This document shows, one piece after another, positions 1 to 9,011 of a stretch of 64,000 bases of DNA. The notes under the pieces were generated by a model, which searched no databases, was not told the DNA's origin, and saw only the letters and a program-made list of their open reading frames with translations. A program made the position numbers and the translations under genes. Where the stretch lies: the IMG/VR virus record IMGVR_UViG_3300020152_000020, positions 1 through 64,000 of that record. One strand, 5' to 3'. This DNA is from a virus. Numbering within the stretch: the stretch's first letter is position 1; each line of letters begins with the position of its first letter.

Positions 1-1443
1 GGTGGCCTTCTCAACATCGACGACGGTGGTCCGAACCAGATGATCGGCGATCTGTACATGGGCACGGTGGAAGGCGACCGCCGACAGATCAAACTCGTGT
101 TGCCCGGTACGGCTCCGGCGTACCTTGCTCCGTCTGTGCATCAGTACATGGACGCGGCCAACGTGGACCAGTTGATCGCGCTGTACAACCACATTCTCGC
201 CGGGCTGGACTTCGTTTCCCGCCCCGGTGGTACGGCGACGGTGTTCCCGGCTGGTTTCGGCAGTGCTGCCGACAAGGGTTTCCGGCACGACCCCGGCAAT
301 CAGCCTGTGGACGCGACGGGTCGTCCGGTGGTGAACCTCGCCGCCAAATTCTTTATGAACCACGGCGTCATGCCCGTGGCTCTGCGTAACTCCCCCGGCC
401 TCGAAGCGTACAGCGTTCAAAAGAGCTACGTAGACGGCAACGATGAACTGCTTTTGCCGCGCGACGGCACGCGTGCGTGGACGGGTCCGTCGCACTTGGA
501 CATGAATAGTCATCGCGTCGTCAACATCGCGGTGACTCCGGCGAGCGTTTCCGAAGCCACGTCGAAGGGGTATGTGGATACGCGCGACAGCGCGCGCGTT
601 CATCGCGGTGGTGGTGTCACTCAGCCGGACACGGGTGCTCCGAACCGCATGTACGGCACGCTGCACATGGACGGCAATCCCGGCGACGCGGGCGCGACCG
701 TGGGTGCGCGCAATCTGGTTTCTGGTGTCGCTGCTCCGGCTGACGGTGACGATGCGGTTCCGTACGATTTCGCGAACGTTGTTTATATTCGCCGCGACGC
801 GAACGTCGGCCATGCCCCGGCTGCATCCAGCGCGCTCAACCCTATCGGCACGGGTGGTCACTTTTACTGGGGTCGCCAGTTAAAGGCTGTGAACGATCCG
901 ACCGAACTACAGGACGCAGTGACCGCCGCGTTCCTGAAGTCGTACTTCCGCACTGGATATCATGCGGGCGGTGCGACTTTGTTGACACCTGTCATGCAGA
1001 ATGTTGCTCAAATTTTCATTCCGCATCCGACGAATAATCCCATGTACCCGAACACGTGGGTTATTGATGGTGCCTTATTGATGGATGCCCCTTCGGTGCT
1101 GTACAACGAGACCAAACAGCTTGGCGCGGCAATTCGTTTTGACTTCCCGCCCGGTTCTCCTTTCGCGTCTATCGGTACGACGATTGTCGTTAATGGCTCG
1201 AACCGAAATTCTTACGCGCGTTTAGGCATTAACACTACGCTCGATTTCGATACGTACGCAAAAGATCAGGGTGCACCGGGTGATCCGCGCTTTGCGCCTC
1301 AAATTTGGGTGTACTTCACGGGCATCGTGCAGTGTGCTGGTCCCGGCGTCATGAGTTTACAAGCTGCTTCATCTCCAAGTGTGGCGGAACAAGTGTTTTT
1401 CCAGCCGGGAAGTTATATCCGCGCGTTCCCGCACGACGAATAA
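1..1443 (+). CDS. Tail fibre-like virion protein (5' end outside window)
   Basis: The reading frame is open from the first base, so the gene starts upstream and only its last 481 codons are present. The visible part holds repeated units of the type GAPNRMYGTLHMDGNPGD and MIGDLYMGTVEGD, plus HLDMNSHRVVNI, a pattern common in phage fibre shafts where short Gly/Asp/Met units repeat. There is no transmembrane segment. It heads a run of appendage genes (2.4-8.3 kb), which supports a receptor-binding or baseplate-attached fibre. The exact role is inferred from repeats and context only. Confidence 0.6.
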   Translation, partial: GGLLNIDDGGPNQMIGDLYMGTVEGDRRQIKLVLPGTAPAYLAPSVHQYMDAANVDQLIALYNHILAGLDFVSRPGGTATVFPAGFGSAADKGFRHDPGNQPVDATGRPVVNLAAKFFMNHGVMPVALRNSPGLEAYSVQKSYVDGNDELLLPRDGTRAWTGPSHLDMNSHRVVNIAVTPASVSEATSKGYVDTRDSARVHRGGGVTQPDTGAPNRMYGTLHMDGNPGDAGATVGARNLVSGVAAPADGDDAVPYDFANVVYIRRDANVGHAPAASSALNPIGTGGHFYWGRQLKAVNDPTELQDAVTAAFLKSYFRTGYHAGGATLLTPVMQNVAQIFIPHPTNNPMYPNTWVIDGALLMDAPSVLYNETKQLGAAIRFDFPPGSPFASIGTTIVVNGSNRNSYARLGINTTLDFDTYAKDQGAPGDPRFAPQIWVYFTGIVQCAGPGVMSLQAASSPSVAEQVFFQPGSYIRAFPHDE

Positions 1444-1471
1444 CCACTACTGAGCCGCGAGAGGGGTATCC

Positions 1472-2356
1472 GTGGATACGACTGATGCAAAGCAGATCGT
1501 GGACATAGCGCAGGGGTTAAATCAACTGCGCTCTGATGTCTTACAGTTCATCATCACGATGACTGTGCTCGTGGTCGGGTACATGGTGCTGTCAAAGGTT
1601 CTGGCCGCACGCGCCAAGCGCCGGGAAGAGGAAAGTAAGAATGCCCGCGCGCAGATGTACGCTGACGCGCAGAAACGGCAGGCCGACGCGATCAACAGTC
1701 TTGCGAAAGCCATGCAGGATCACACCACCAGCGACACGGCAATGGCTACGCAGCTTAATACCACGATGACGAACGTCGGGGACGTAACGAGCGATTTGAA
1801 GGGCGCAGTCGAATTGCTCGTGGCGAAAAACGAGGGCCGGATCAACCGGGAAGATTCGGTCAAGATGATCCGGGATCGGTTCATCACTCACGTGTACCGC
1901 GAGTTCACAACCATCATCGAAGTCAGCCTGCGCGAAAACGACTATGTGAACCGCAAGGCCCACGTCACCCGGAAAGTGAAGACGGAACTGGGCAAGGTGC
2001 TGATCGAAGCTCGCAGGTATCTGGCCAGCTTCAATATGTCGGTCGATCCCGCCGTCTTCTTTCAGCTTGCGCCGGACGATCACGGCGAGCGGTTCATCCT
2101 TTGTGACGCTGTGTGGAGCGACGTGGAAGGTCTGTTTCTGCGGGATCACTCGACCCCGGCGAAGCTCAAACAGGTGACAGAAGAAGCGTACGTCATCATC
2201 GAAAACGTCATCAAGGACTACGTGACGCAGTGCGGACGCGGGAACAACTGCTCGATTGACTTCCGCAACCCGGCGTCAGAGAGTAATGCGCAGTTGCTCA
2301 TGACGCGCACGACGCGTTTGCTGGAAGCGGAGTCGGTTCCGTCCGTGATGAAGTAA
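1472..2356 (+). CDS. Membrane-anchored coiled-coil protein of unknown function
   Basis: GTG start preceded by GAGAGGGG. About 294 residues: a short N-terminal stretch, one hydrophobic segment near residues 25-47 (FIITMTVLVVGYMVL), then a basic/acidic region rich in Ala, Lys and Glu that should form a coiled coil, and a mixed C-terminal domain with Cys residues (CGRGNNC). The protein is therefore probably inner-membrane bound with most of its mass on one side. It sits between fibre genes. No family was recognised. Confidence 0.7.
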   Translation: MDTTDAKQIVDIAQGLNQLRSDVLQFIITMTVLVVGYMVLSKVLAARAKRREEESKNARAQMYADAQKRQADAINSLAKAMQDHTTSDTAMATQLNTTMTNVGDVTSDLKGAVELLVAKNEGRINREDSVKMIRDRFITHVYREFTTIIEVSLRENDYVNRKAHVTRKVKTELGKVLIEARRYLASFNMSVDPAVFFQLAPDDHGERFILCDAVWSDVEGLFLRDHSTPAKLKQVTEEAYVIIENVIKDYVTQCGRGNNCSIDFRNPASESNAQLLMTRTTRLLEAESVPSVMK

Positions 2357-2359
2357 AGG

Positions 2360-2374
2360 TTGACATTGTGTTAA
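2360..2374 (+). promoter_or_regulatory. Operator-like palindrome, consensus copy
   Basis: TTGACATTGTGTTAA, in the gap between two genes and ending 10 bp before the ATG at 2385. It matches the recurrent 15-bp palindrome TTRACAYTRTGTYAA found throughout the window. Confidence 0.75.
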
Positions 2375-2384
2375 GGGGCTTTGC

Positions 2385-2816
2385 ATGGCGGTCTGTCTCA
2401 CAAACGTTCGGCTCTCGCTGGCATCGCGCTCGCACGCGACGAACGCGATTCTGGCCGGACTGGACGCGGGCGCTGGCCCCGGTCGCTGCCGTGTGTACTC
2501 TGGACCCCGCCCGGTAAACCCGGATGATCCGCTCGCGGTCAGCAATGTGTTGCTGGCCGATTTTGCTTTGCTCAAGCCTGCGTTCGATCCTGCTGTGAAC
2601 GGCGTTGCCACCCTTCGCCAACCTGTCCCGTCCGTGCAAGCCCTCGCTACCGGAATTGGCGCGTGGGTCCGGTTACTTGATTCGGACTTAAACGTAGTTT
2701 TGGACGCTGAAATGGGTACAACTAATGTCGCGTTCATCGTGAACACGATTCAGTTCGTGATCGGCGTCGAAGTGGCGCTGGGCGTAACGACGTACACAAC
2801 CCCTGTCGGACAGTAA
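2385..2816 (+). CDS. Conserved small virion/appendage protein
   Basis: 143 residues. The layout resembles a family of small phage structural proteins: an N-terminal strand, a line such as CRVYSGPRPVNPDDP, then LLADFALLKPAFDPA, an Ala/Thr/Gly middle, WVRLLDSDLNVVLDAEMG, and a Thr-rich end (VTTYTTPVGQ). These are usually found near tail genes and are thought to be beta-rich. The start is fixed by AAGGGG behind the operator palindrome. The function in this phage is inferred from context. Confidence 0.55.
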   Translation: MAVCLTNVRLSLASRSHATNAILAGLDAGAGPGRCRVYSGPRPVNPDDPLAVSNVLLADFALLKPAFDPAVNGVATLRQPVPSVQALATGIGAWVRLLDSDLNVVLDAEMGTTNVAFIVNTIQFVIGVEVALGVTTYTTPVGQ

Positions 2817-2819
2817 CGC

Positions 2820-3254
2820 ATGTCTCACGTCCTGATCGACCATAAGGGCGTTAAGATCGTTAGCCCGGAACCGACCGGGCTTGGCGGTCAGACGCTTAAC
2901 GAGAACTTCCGGCTGCTCGCCGGGAAGTATCCCGTCTTCACCTATCAGGTGTTGTGGTCGGCAGCTATGCCCGTGGATGTCATGGACGTGCCCGACAGCC
3001 GAACGATCCGTGAAATCAGTGTGAATGCCTTCCAAGCCTTCACCGCGCCCGGTGCCTACGTAAACATCGGAACTCCCGCCGACCCCACACGATTCTTCAA
3101 TTCCGGGGATAGCGATTTGTACGAAGTTGGAGTAGACTTCTCAAAGCTAATAAACGTTGCCGGGCCTGTGACCGTCCGGTTGACGCTGAATCCCGGAATC
3201 GCACCCACTTCCGGGGGGATTTTTGTGGTGGTCACAACAACCCCTGCACCGTAA
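2820..3254 (+). CDS. Putative virion appendage protein
   Basis: 144 residues starting three bases after the previous stop. The N-terminus (SHVLIDHKGVKIVSPEP, then LGGQTLNENF) resembles the collar of small tail appendage proteins with a Gly-Leu-Asn-Asn-Phe segment. The rest is beta-rich with many Val, Thr and Pro, ending VVVTTTPAP. No catalytic motif is seen. It belongs to the same transcription unit as its neighbours and ends 12 bp before the next gene. Confidence 0.5.
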   Translation: MSHVLIDHKGVKIVSPEPTGLGGQTLNENFRLLAGKYPVFTYQVLWSAAMPVDVMDVPDSRTIREISVNAFQAFTAPGAYVNIGTPADPTRFFNSGDSDLYEVGVDFSKLINVAGPVTVRLTLNPGIAPTSGGIFVVVTTTPAP

Positions 3255-3266
3255 GGAGACAGCCAC

Positions 3267-3917
3267 ATGGCTAATCGTATTTTGTCCGACTTGATTGGTA
3301 CGCTGCGTACCTTCTTCCGCATCGGAAATCTCCGGCTGAAGAACAATCTGGGCCACTTGGAAGTGCGCAATCTCGCCGACACCGCGCACGCGAACATCGC
3401 CGCCGCCGAACACCAGTTCCGCAACGCGGGCGGGTTCGGTATGAACATCGCTGCGAATCCGGCTGCGGCAGTCAACACGACGCTGACGCTGCCGGACGGT
3501 GACGCCCCGGCCACCACGAACGACTACGCGCTCGTGTCGGACGGCGCGGGCCAGTTGTCGTGGGTGCAGGTGTCCACGGGTAACAACGCTGTGAAGAAGC
3601 AGAGCGAAGTTGTGACGTTCTCGTCCGCGTCCCCGGTCGCGATGTTCACGCCCCCGGCGAACGCGATCATCCAGACGGTCATCTGCGACGTGGACACCGC
3701 CTTCAACGGCGCTCCGTCCCTGTCCGTGGGTGTCGCGGGCGACACGGGCCGCTACATGGCCGCGTCCGAAAACGAACTGACGACCACGGGCGTTTACGAA
3801 ACGTCCCCGGAGTACAAGGAAGACGGTACGCCGGAAGCGATCATCGTCACGTTCGCTGCGGGCGGTGCCACTCAGGGCAGCGCCGAAGTGACCGTGATCT
3901 ACGCCAACCCGGCCTAA
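3267..3917 (+). CDS. Putative tail appendage protein, paralogue of the next gene
   Basis: 216 residues, start preceded by AAGGAGA. The N-terminal 90 residues carry a Gly/Ala-rich fibre-like segment (LTLPDGDAPATTNDYALVSD is typical of fibre repeats). The C-terminal half shares a domain with the downstream 199-residue protein: SLSVGVAGDTGRYM here, SLQVGINGDSNRFV there, each ending in a VTV-Y strand. The gene is closed by a strong terminator, so it is the last gene of its message. Confidence 0.55.
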   Translation: MANRILSDLIGTLRTFFRIGNLRLKNNLGHLEVRNLADTAHANIAAAEHQFRNAGGFGMNIAANPAAAVNTTLTLPDGDAPATTNDYALVSDGAGQLSWVQVSTGNNAVKKQSEVVTFSSASPVAMFTPPANAIIQTVICDVDTAFNGAPSLSVGVAGDTGRYMAASENELTTTGVYETSPEYKEDGTPEAIIVTFAAGGATQGSAEVTVIYANPA

Positions 3918-3938
3918 TCCCGGCCTGAAGTGATCGAC

Positions 3939-3974
3939 GGCGGGGTGTTAACAGCACCCCGCCTTCACTTTTTT
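3939..3974 (+). terminator. Intrinsic terminator
   Basis: Nine-base-pair stem GGCGGGGTG/CACCCCGCC with a seven-base loop, then a T-run, directly after the appendage gene ending at 3917. Confidence 0.9.
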
Positions 3975-3990
3975 CCTCTGAGGCTGTGAC

Positions 3991-4590
3991 ATGTCGCCCC
4001 CGCGTTTTCTATCGAATCTGCGCGGCACGTTCTTATCGGTGTTCCACATTCGACCCGCCGCAACCAACGGCGCTCCGACTGTCGGCACTCACCGTAAGGG
4101 CGACCTGTACATCGACAACAACGGTGACTTGTTCCGCTGTATCGTCAGCGGTACGCCGGGCACGTGGGTTAACGTCGGCTCTGTCTCCACCGCTGTCGTC
4201 ACGTCTCCGAACGGCGCTTCGATCACGCGCACGTACATCGAAGAAGAATTTTTCATCGCGGCGTCCCCCTTCACAGATTCGTCGTTCGATTTGCTCCCGG
4301 CCAATGCGTTCTGCTACGGTGTGGTTTGCCGCGTGACGGCGGCGATCCCCGGCCCCACGACCAGTCTCCAAGTCGGGATCAACGGCGACTCAAACCGCTT
4401 TGTGAACACGCTCGCGACGACGCTGGGCAGCACGGGCAATTCGTTCAAGCAGCCTATCCCGCTGGCTCCGTTTATGAATAACGCCGCCCGGAAGGTCCGC
4501 GTGACGGCTGTGGGTGGCAATCCCGGTGCGGCGACGGGTAAGGTTCGCGTGACGGTCTTCTATGATTCACTGGGAGAACCGACATCGTGA
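3991..4590 (+). CDS. Putative tail appendage protein with two shared modules
   Basis: 199 residues. Its N-terminal module (HRKGDLYIDNNGDLFRC, then SGTPGTW) recurs in the next protein (YRKGDLIADSAGSIWKC, then SGTPGTW). Its C-terminal module is shared with the previous gene. It is therefore a chimaera of two mobile modules, as expected for receptor-binding appendages that evolve by shuffling. The GAGG before the ATG supports the start. The gene overlaps the next by four bases. Confidence 0.6.
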   Translation: MSPPRFLSNLRGTFLSVFHIRPAATNGAPTVGTHRKGDLYIDNNGDLFRCIVSGTPGTWVNVGSVSTAVVTSPNGASITRTYIEEEFFIAASPFTDSSFDLLPANAFCYGVVCRVTAAIPGPTTSLQVGINGDSNRFVNTLATTLGSTGNSFKQPIPLAPFMNNAARKVRVTAVGGNPGAATGKVRVTVFYDSLGEPTS

Positions 4591-5525
4591 GGCAGCTTGT
4601 TGACACACTGTCACTCTCGCCGATGGCTCAACTGGGACCGCCCGTTTCCGGCGTGTACCGGAAGGGCGATCTTATCGCGGACTCTGCGGGTTCGATCTGG
4701 AAGTGCCAGACTTCGGGCACGCCGGGTACGTGGTCGCAGATGTCGTCCTCAGTCGATGAAGTCGTCACGCCGACTACGTATCGTGGTGTGGAAGGCTTCG
4801 AGTTGTTCTGGGCGTCTGTCTCGACGATCAAGCTGGGCCGTCCCGGTGAGCGGTCCATTGCGACGGATGCGTCGAACACGATTCTGATTTCGTATGTCGG
4901 CGAACTCACGGTGAGCGTGGCGAGCGTCGGCGCGAACGGGCGCGACGCTGGGGTGGAACTGCCGAACACGTGGTACGCCGTGTACGTCATTCAAGGATCG
5001 GCTGGCGTCGCCGGGCTGCTCTCCACGAACGCGGTCACGCCGACGCTCCCGGCTGGATACACGCAGTTCCGCCGCATCGGCTGGGTGCGCAATGGCCCCA
5101 CGGCAAACTTTCTGCGGTTCTTTTGTTCGGGTCGCAAGGTCGCCCGCGATTACATCTTTGACGAATCGCGTCCCACAGTGGCTGTGCTGCTGGGCGGCAA
5201 TTCGACAGCGTTCGCTACGGTCAATTTCTCGTCGCTGGTCCCGCCCGGCGTGGAACGCGCTCGCGTGAGTATCGGTATGTACTCCAAAGCGGACGGTGAT
5301 ATTGTTGGCTTCAGGCAGGTTGGCTCGACGCTGACGCTCGCGACGTGTTTGCAGCAGTTCAACGGTGGCGGCAAAACGACATCGCTTACGTCCCGCGCTG
5401 TGACCGACACCATTCTCCCGCTGACGATCAATGCGGGTAACGGGAACCGGGAGTTGCAGTACGCAGTCAGCAATGTGGACGACATTCTGGATATTTACGT
5501 GGGCGGCTTTTTCGAGGAAGTCTAA
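4587..5525 (+). CDS. Putative tail appendage protein
   Basis: 312 residues with a GTG start in a GTGA overlap. The module with RKGDL and SGTPGTW lies at residues 25-55; the remaining 250 residues are beta-rich without catalytic motifs that I can recognise. The middle reads like a jelly-roll or carbohydrate-binding fold, but this is inference. It overlaps the following gene by one base (TAATG), so translation is probably coupled. Confidence 0.5.
   Translation: MRQLVDTLSLSPMAQLGPPVSGVYRKGDLIADSAGSIWKCQTSGTPGTWSQMSSSVDEVVTPTTYRGVEGFELFWASVSTIKLGRPGERSIATDASNTILISYVGELTVSVASVGANGRDAGVELPNTWYAVYVIQGSAGVAGLLSTNAVTPTLPAGYTQFRRIGWVRNGPTANFLRFFCSGRKVARDYIFDESRPTVAVLLGGNSTAFATVNFSSLVPPGVERARVSIGMYSKADGDIVGFRQVGSTLTLATCLQQFNGGGKTTSLTSRAVTDTILPLTINAGNGNRELQYAVSNVDDILDIYVGGFFEEV
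4600..4614 (+). promoter_or_regulatory. Operator-like palindrome, degenerate copy
   Basis: TTGACACACTGTCAC, one mismatch from the common form, inside the first codons of the gene starting at 4587. It may be coincidental. Confidence 0.35.
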
Positions 5526-6259
5526 TGTACGGCATCATCGAAACGGCTACGGGCAACCTCAAGCGAGCGTCGTGGGAACCAATGACACCGGGCACGGGTG
5601 AATCTGCCCGGTCGGATGTCCCGGAACCGCCGCTGTTTTACCCGACGCGCCCGCAATACCACCGCTGGACCGGAAGCGAATGGGAATTGGCGACGACAGA
5701 GACGTTCAGCGACGAGTTTGACGGCACGACGCTCGACGCGAAGTGGTCATGGGTCAATCAGGGATCGGCGTACGCCACGCTGGCAGAGAGCTACTTGACG
5801 TTGAAGGCTCCGATCAGTGGCGGCTCAAATTCGCTGCGCTGTTTGGTCCAGACACTCACAGCCCCGTGGACGGTGGTCTTGAATTGTCGCGGGTTCAATC
5901 TGGTCGGCGGTCTTATTATGCGCGATTCTGGCAGCGGGCGCATAATGATGATCGGCCTCGACGTGCCCGGCGACGGTCTTTTCGTCCATAAGTGGAACTC
6001 TGCGACGAACAAGGTGAACGCAAATCCGTTCTCGAACACGCCGTTCTGTGGGATGGGTGATCCGACGACGTTCCGCGTGCGCAATGATGGGACCACGCTT
6101 GGCTTCGATTTCAGCCCGGACGGGATCAACTTCATTCAGCTTTACTCAGAAGCGAAGTCAGTATTTTTGCCGAATGTTAATCAGGTTGGCGTCGCAGCGT
6201 ACGCTTACGTCGGCAACAAGGACTCGTACTTGTTTGCCGACTACATCCGAAAGGTTTAA
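5525..6259 (+). CDS. Appendage protein with LamG/concanavalin-like domain
   Basis: 244 residues. After a 55-residue N-terminal part with WTGSEWELA, the sequence FSDEFDGTTLDAKWSWVNQG opens a beta-sandwich of the type seen in concanavalin-like or DUF1349-like proteins. It continues with LVGGLIMRDSG, MIGLDV, FRVRNDGTTLGFDFSPDG and ends in FADYIRKV. This fold usually binds glycans. No obvious glycosidase acid pair is visible. A role in host-surface recognition is inferred from fold and neighbourhood. Confidence 0.6.
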   Translation: MYGIIETATGNLKRASWEPMTPGTGESARSDVPEPPLFYPTRPQYHRWTGSEWELATTETFSDEFDGTTLDAKWSWVNQGSAYATLAESYLTLKAPISGGSNSLRCLVQTLTAPWTVVLNCRGFNLVGGLIMRDSGSGRIMMIGLDVPGDGLFVHKWNSATNKVNANPFSNTPFCGMGDPTTFRVRNDGTTLGFDFSPDGINFIQLYSEAKSVFLPNVNQVGVAAYAYVGNKDSYLFADYIRKV

Positions 6260-6265
6260 CGCGCC

Positions 6266-7045
6266 ATGCTGCTGAATCGCACCACGAAAGAACTCACCGA
6301 CATACTTGGCCCGAATCCCAGCTTCGATCCGTCTGTGTACATCCACAACCCCGACTTGTCGGGTGTTGTCGGTGTGCCGATCAAATACTGGAAGATCACC
6401 GGGGATGTCGTGTCGGAGATGACGACGGAAGAAAAGGCTGTGGTCGATGCCGCTGAACTCGCGGCTGAAAAGGTCCGCGTGATCGGCGAACTCAGCATCT
6501 CGATTCGGGATTACATCTGGACGCATTATGAGATTCACCGCCAGACGACGTTTGCGATCCTGCTGCTTGAAGCCATGTACAACCAATATTGGAATCGCTG
6601 GAATTACATTTGGGGCGGCGTCCAGTGGGTGCAAATGGTAATCGGTTACTACTACCAAATCGAGGCGGCGATCAACGCGCAGACGACGTTGGAAGCGGTA
6701 GACCTGATCGAGTGGAACACTGCTCAGTTCGACGCGCTCGATCCGGCTGTCACGATCATCGGTGCGAACACGCAGCCGGAGCAGCCTCGCATCACGTCTG
6801 CGCTCGCGCACGCGGGAACGGTTGACGTTGAGTTAACGCCGTACGCGATCACGACGGCTGGCGGCGTCCGCGCTGCTGCGTCGTTCAGCGCCACGGGCCT
6901 TCCGGCTGGCTTGTCCGTTGACACCGCGACCGGGATCATCTCTGGTACGCCTACGGAATCGGGCACGTTTAACGTGACCATCGGCACTGAGAATCCGGGC
7001 GGTACTGATTCTAAGACGCTGGTCCTGACCATCGCGGGGGCTTAA
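6266..7045 (+). CDS. Virion protein with C-terminal Ig-like (He_PIG) domain
   Basis: 259 residues. The first 170 residues are helical, with an aromatic central part (NQYWNRWNYIWGGVQW, YYYQ). The last 85 residues form a putative Ig domain: SFSATGLPAGLSVDTATGII followed by SGTPTESGTFNVTIG, the hallmark of the He_PIG family. Such domains decorate surface-exposed phage proteins. The same domain recurs in the protein at 7682-8287. Confidence 0.65.
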   Translation: MLLNRTTKELTDILGPNPSFDPSVYIHNPDLSGVVGVPIKYWKITGDVVSEMTTEEKAVVDAAELAAEKVRVIGELSISIRDYIWTHYEIHRQTTFAILLLEAMYNQYWNRWNYIWGGVQWVQMVIGYYYQIEAAINAQTTLEAVDLIEWNTAQFDALDPAVTIIGANTQPEQPRITSALAHAGTVDVELTPYAITTAGGVRAAASFSATGLPAGLSVDTATGIISGTPTESGTFNVTIGTENPGGTDSKTLVLTIAGA

Positions 7046-7049
7046 CCGC

Positions 7050-7670
7050 ATGGCGCAGGTTCTCGCGTGGGTATCGTTCCAAGTTGACCAGTGGGACACC
7101 TTCGATCTGGAAGAGTGGAACGTTTTTGTCATCCACGTCGAGTTAGAAATCGGCGGCGAGATGATCGGCCCCGACGCGATCATCGACGGCAAGCTGTACC
7201 CGGCTCCGAACATCACGATTCAGTCAGACTTGATCGGCCTCACCGGGCGGGTCATCGCGAAGCTCCGCAATAACGTCTTCATCGGCGCGGTCCCTGAGAT
7301 CGTCGTGGACGTGAACTTGTCCGACAATGACGTGCTGGTCGATCTGGGCGACGTGGTTCTTGACATTGTGTTAATGGGCATGGCCGAAGTGCTCGTGCCG
7401 CTCCCGGACTACGTTACTGTGTTGGACGGCGAAGGCGGCGTGGTGGACTTGCTGGAAGTCCCGGTGCTTGTCTTCGAGCAGGATGAAGTGATCGACGTGC
7501 CGCGCCACGAGATTGACGTGCTGGTCGCGTTGGAGACGGTAACGCTGCTTACCGACACGGATGAAGTGGACCTTGCGGAAATCCCTGTGCTGGTCGGAAT
7601 ACCCGAAATTTCAGTAGACAGCGAGGCGGGATCGTACGAGTATTTAGTTGAGGCAGAAACAACTCAGTAG
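7050..7670 (+). CDS. Acidic Val/Asp-rich protein, unknown function
   Basis: 206 residues, very rich in Val, Asp, Leu and Glu, with a repeating pattern of short beta strands (EIVVDVNLSDNDVLVDLGDV; EVPVLVFEQDEVIDVP). Almost no Lys or Arg in the second half. It lies between two Ig-domain proteins, so it is likely another structural protein. An operator-like palindrome falls inside the gene at 7360. No family recognised. Confidence 0.55.
   Translation: MAQVLAWVSFQVDQWDTFDLEEWNVFVIHVELEIGGEMIGPDAIIDGKLYPAPNITIQSDLIGLTGRVIAKLRNNVFIGAVPEIVVDVNLSDNDVLVDLGDVVLDIVLMGMAEVLVPLPDYVTVLDGEGGVVDLLEVPVLVFEQDEVIDVPRHEIDVLVALETVTLLTDTDEVDLAEIPVLVGIPEISVDSEAGSYEYLVEAETTQ
7360..7374 (+). promoter_or_regulatory. 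Operator-like palindrome, consensus copy inside a gene
   Basis: TTGACATTGTGTTAA identical to the copies at 2360, 16008 and 40928, but in the middle of a coding region, encoding D-I-V-L in frame. Confidence 0.65.
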
Positions 7671-7681
7671 GCGGAATTTAA

Positions 7682-8287
7682 ATGTCAACACCGGAATTGC
7701 GACTTGTCGTTTACGAAGGCAACGTGAAGGCGCTGCCCTTCCGGTTGCGCGTGAAGGGCACGAAGAACTTCTGGAACGTTGCCGCTGCCACGCAGATTTT
7801 GCTCGAATACGAAGAAAGCGCCGGATCACCTAAACTACAGGTGCCGTGCGACATTAACCACGCGCAGGCCGACTGGGCGAACGGGAAAGTGGTCGCACAG
7901 GTAAGCCCGGCAGACGTGACGGCTAAGGTCGGCAGTTATCCGTTCTCGCTGACGGTGTTTCTGGGCACGGAAGAAATCACGGCTGTCAGCGGGCACATTG
8001 AAGTCAAAGAACGCCCCGGCTTCCCGTATCCGCCGCCCGCGCCCGTCATCACGAGTTCGCTGGCTGTCGCGGCCAAGGTCGGGACCGTTTTCTTCTATCA
8101 GATCGGCGCAACGAATCTGCCCACGGGATATACGGCAGTCGGCGTGCCGCCCGGAATGTCTTTCAACACCGCGACGGGTGTGCTGCAAGGCATCCCGACG
8201 ACGGCTGGAATTTACAATGTCATGATCACCGCCACGAACGCTGGCGGGACGGACACGCAAACGTTGGTGATAAACGTCGCCGCGTAA
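7682..8287 (+). CDS. Virion protein with C-terminal Ig-like (He_PIG) domain
   Basis: 201 residues. The N-terminal 115 residues form a beta domain resembling the first domain of phage baseplate upper proteins (LVVYEGNVKALPFRLRV, then SLTVFLG). The last 80 residues are an He_PIG-type Ig domain (YTAVGVPPGMSFNTATGVL, QGIPTTAGIYNVMITATN). It ends 21 bp before the next gene. Likely surface exposed. Confidence 0.6.
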   Translation: MSTPELRLVVYEGNVKALPFRLRVKGTKNFWNVAAATQILLEYEESAGSPKLQVPCDINHAQADWANGKVVAQVSPADVTAKVGSYPFSLTVFLGTEEITAVSGHIEVKERPGFPYPPPAPVITSSLAVAAKVGTVFFYQIGATNLPTGYTAVGVPPGMSFNTATGVLQGIPTTAGIYNVMITATNAGGTDTQTLVINVAA

Positions 8288-8308
8288 ACTTGGAAAAGGA
8301 GAACTACG

Positions 8309-8974
8309 ATGGACTTGTTCATCCCGATGCTCGCCGAAGCCGCGAGTAACACCCCCGCCGCAGTTGCGGAGATCGTTCCGTTCTGGGCACAGATTCTGGG
8401 CACCATCCTCGCCGCTATTGCCACCGTGGTCCTGACGCCGCTGGCGTACAAGATGTCGCTCCGGCAGGACGCCGAAGTGCGCAAGGCCGAAGCCGAAGCG
8501 GAAGCCGCCAAGGCAGCGGGCACGTACAACGCGATGATGCAGCGCAAGCTCTTGAGCGAGCGCCTGAAAGCGTTCCTGCTCCGTGCTGCTGCGAACATCT
8601 CCGAACGCCGCTTCCCGGAACTTGCCCGCAACATCAAAGCTGGCATGTTCAGCCTGCATGACAAAGAAGCGTCGCGACTGGCGATCAAAGCCGAACTACG
8701 GAAGTGGGGCGCAGACTTGAAGCAGCAGGCCGTCGATTACTTCGAAGATCAGGGCATTGATCTGGTCGAAGAGTTCGGCGACAAAGCCCTTGACCATCTG
8801 ATCGAATGGGCCGCGAACAAAGTCTCGCCGTTCCCCGGCAAAGAAACCGCCGTCGCCATGCTGCAAGACAACGTGTCCGACCTGCTGATCGAGAAGGGCG
8901 TCGGCGCGATCCGTCTGTGGATCGACAAGCGCACGGACGGCAGCGACGAAGTGGCATCCATCCCCGCGCAGTAA
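8309..8974 (+). CDS. Single-pass membrane protein, possible holin
   Basis: 221 residues, start preceded by AAAAGGAGA. One hydrophobic segment near residues 25-46 (FWAQILGTILAAIATVVLTP), then a long Ala/Glu/Lys-rich helix (EVRKAEAEAEAAKAA) likely to be coiled coil. An N-terminal membrane helix followed by a charged coiled coil is seen in LL-H-type holins, though this protein is longer than those. Its place directly before the spanin-like gene and after the tail genes fits a lysis cassette. A virion membrane protein is the alternative. Confidence 0.5.
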   Translation: MDLFIPMLAEAASNTPAAVAEIVPFWAQILGTILAAIATVVLTPLAYKMSLRQDAEVRKAEAEAEAAKAAGTYNAMMQRKLLSERLKAFLLRAAANISERRFPELARNIKAGMFSLHDKEASRLAIKAELRKWGADLKQQAVDYFEDQGIDLVEEFGDKALDHLIEWAANKVSPFPGKETAVAMLQDNVSDLLIEKGVGAIRLWIDKRTDGSDEVASIPAQ

Positions 8975-9011
8975 GCGTGGGGACTCTGGCCGGGACTACG
9001 AGGGTTGAACC

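Noticed and set aside
982-994. TTGACACCTGTCA as another operator
   Set aside because: The half-sites are separated by two bases instead of three, so the symmetry differs from the family.
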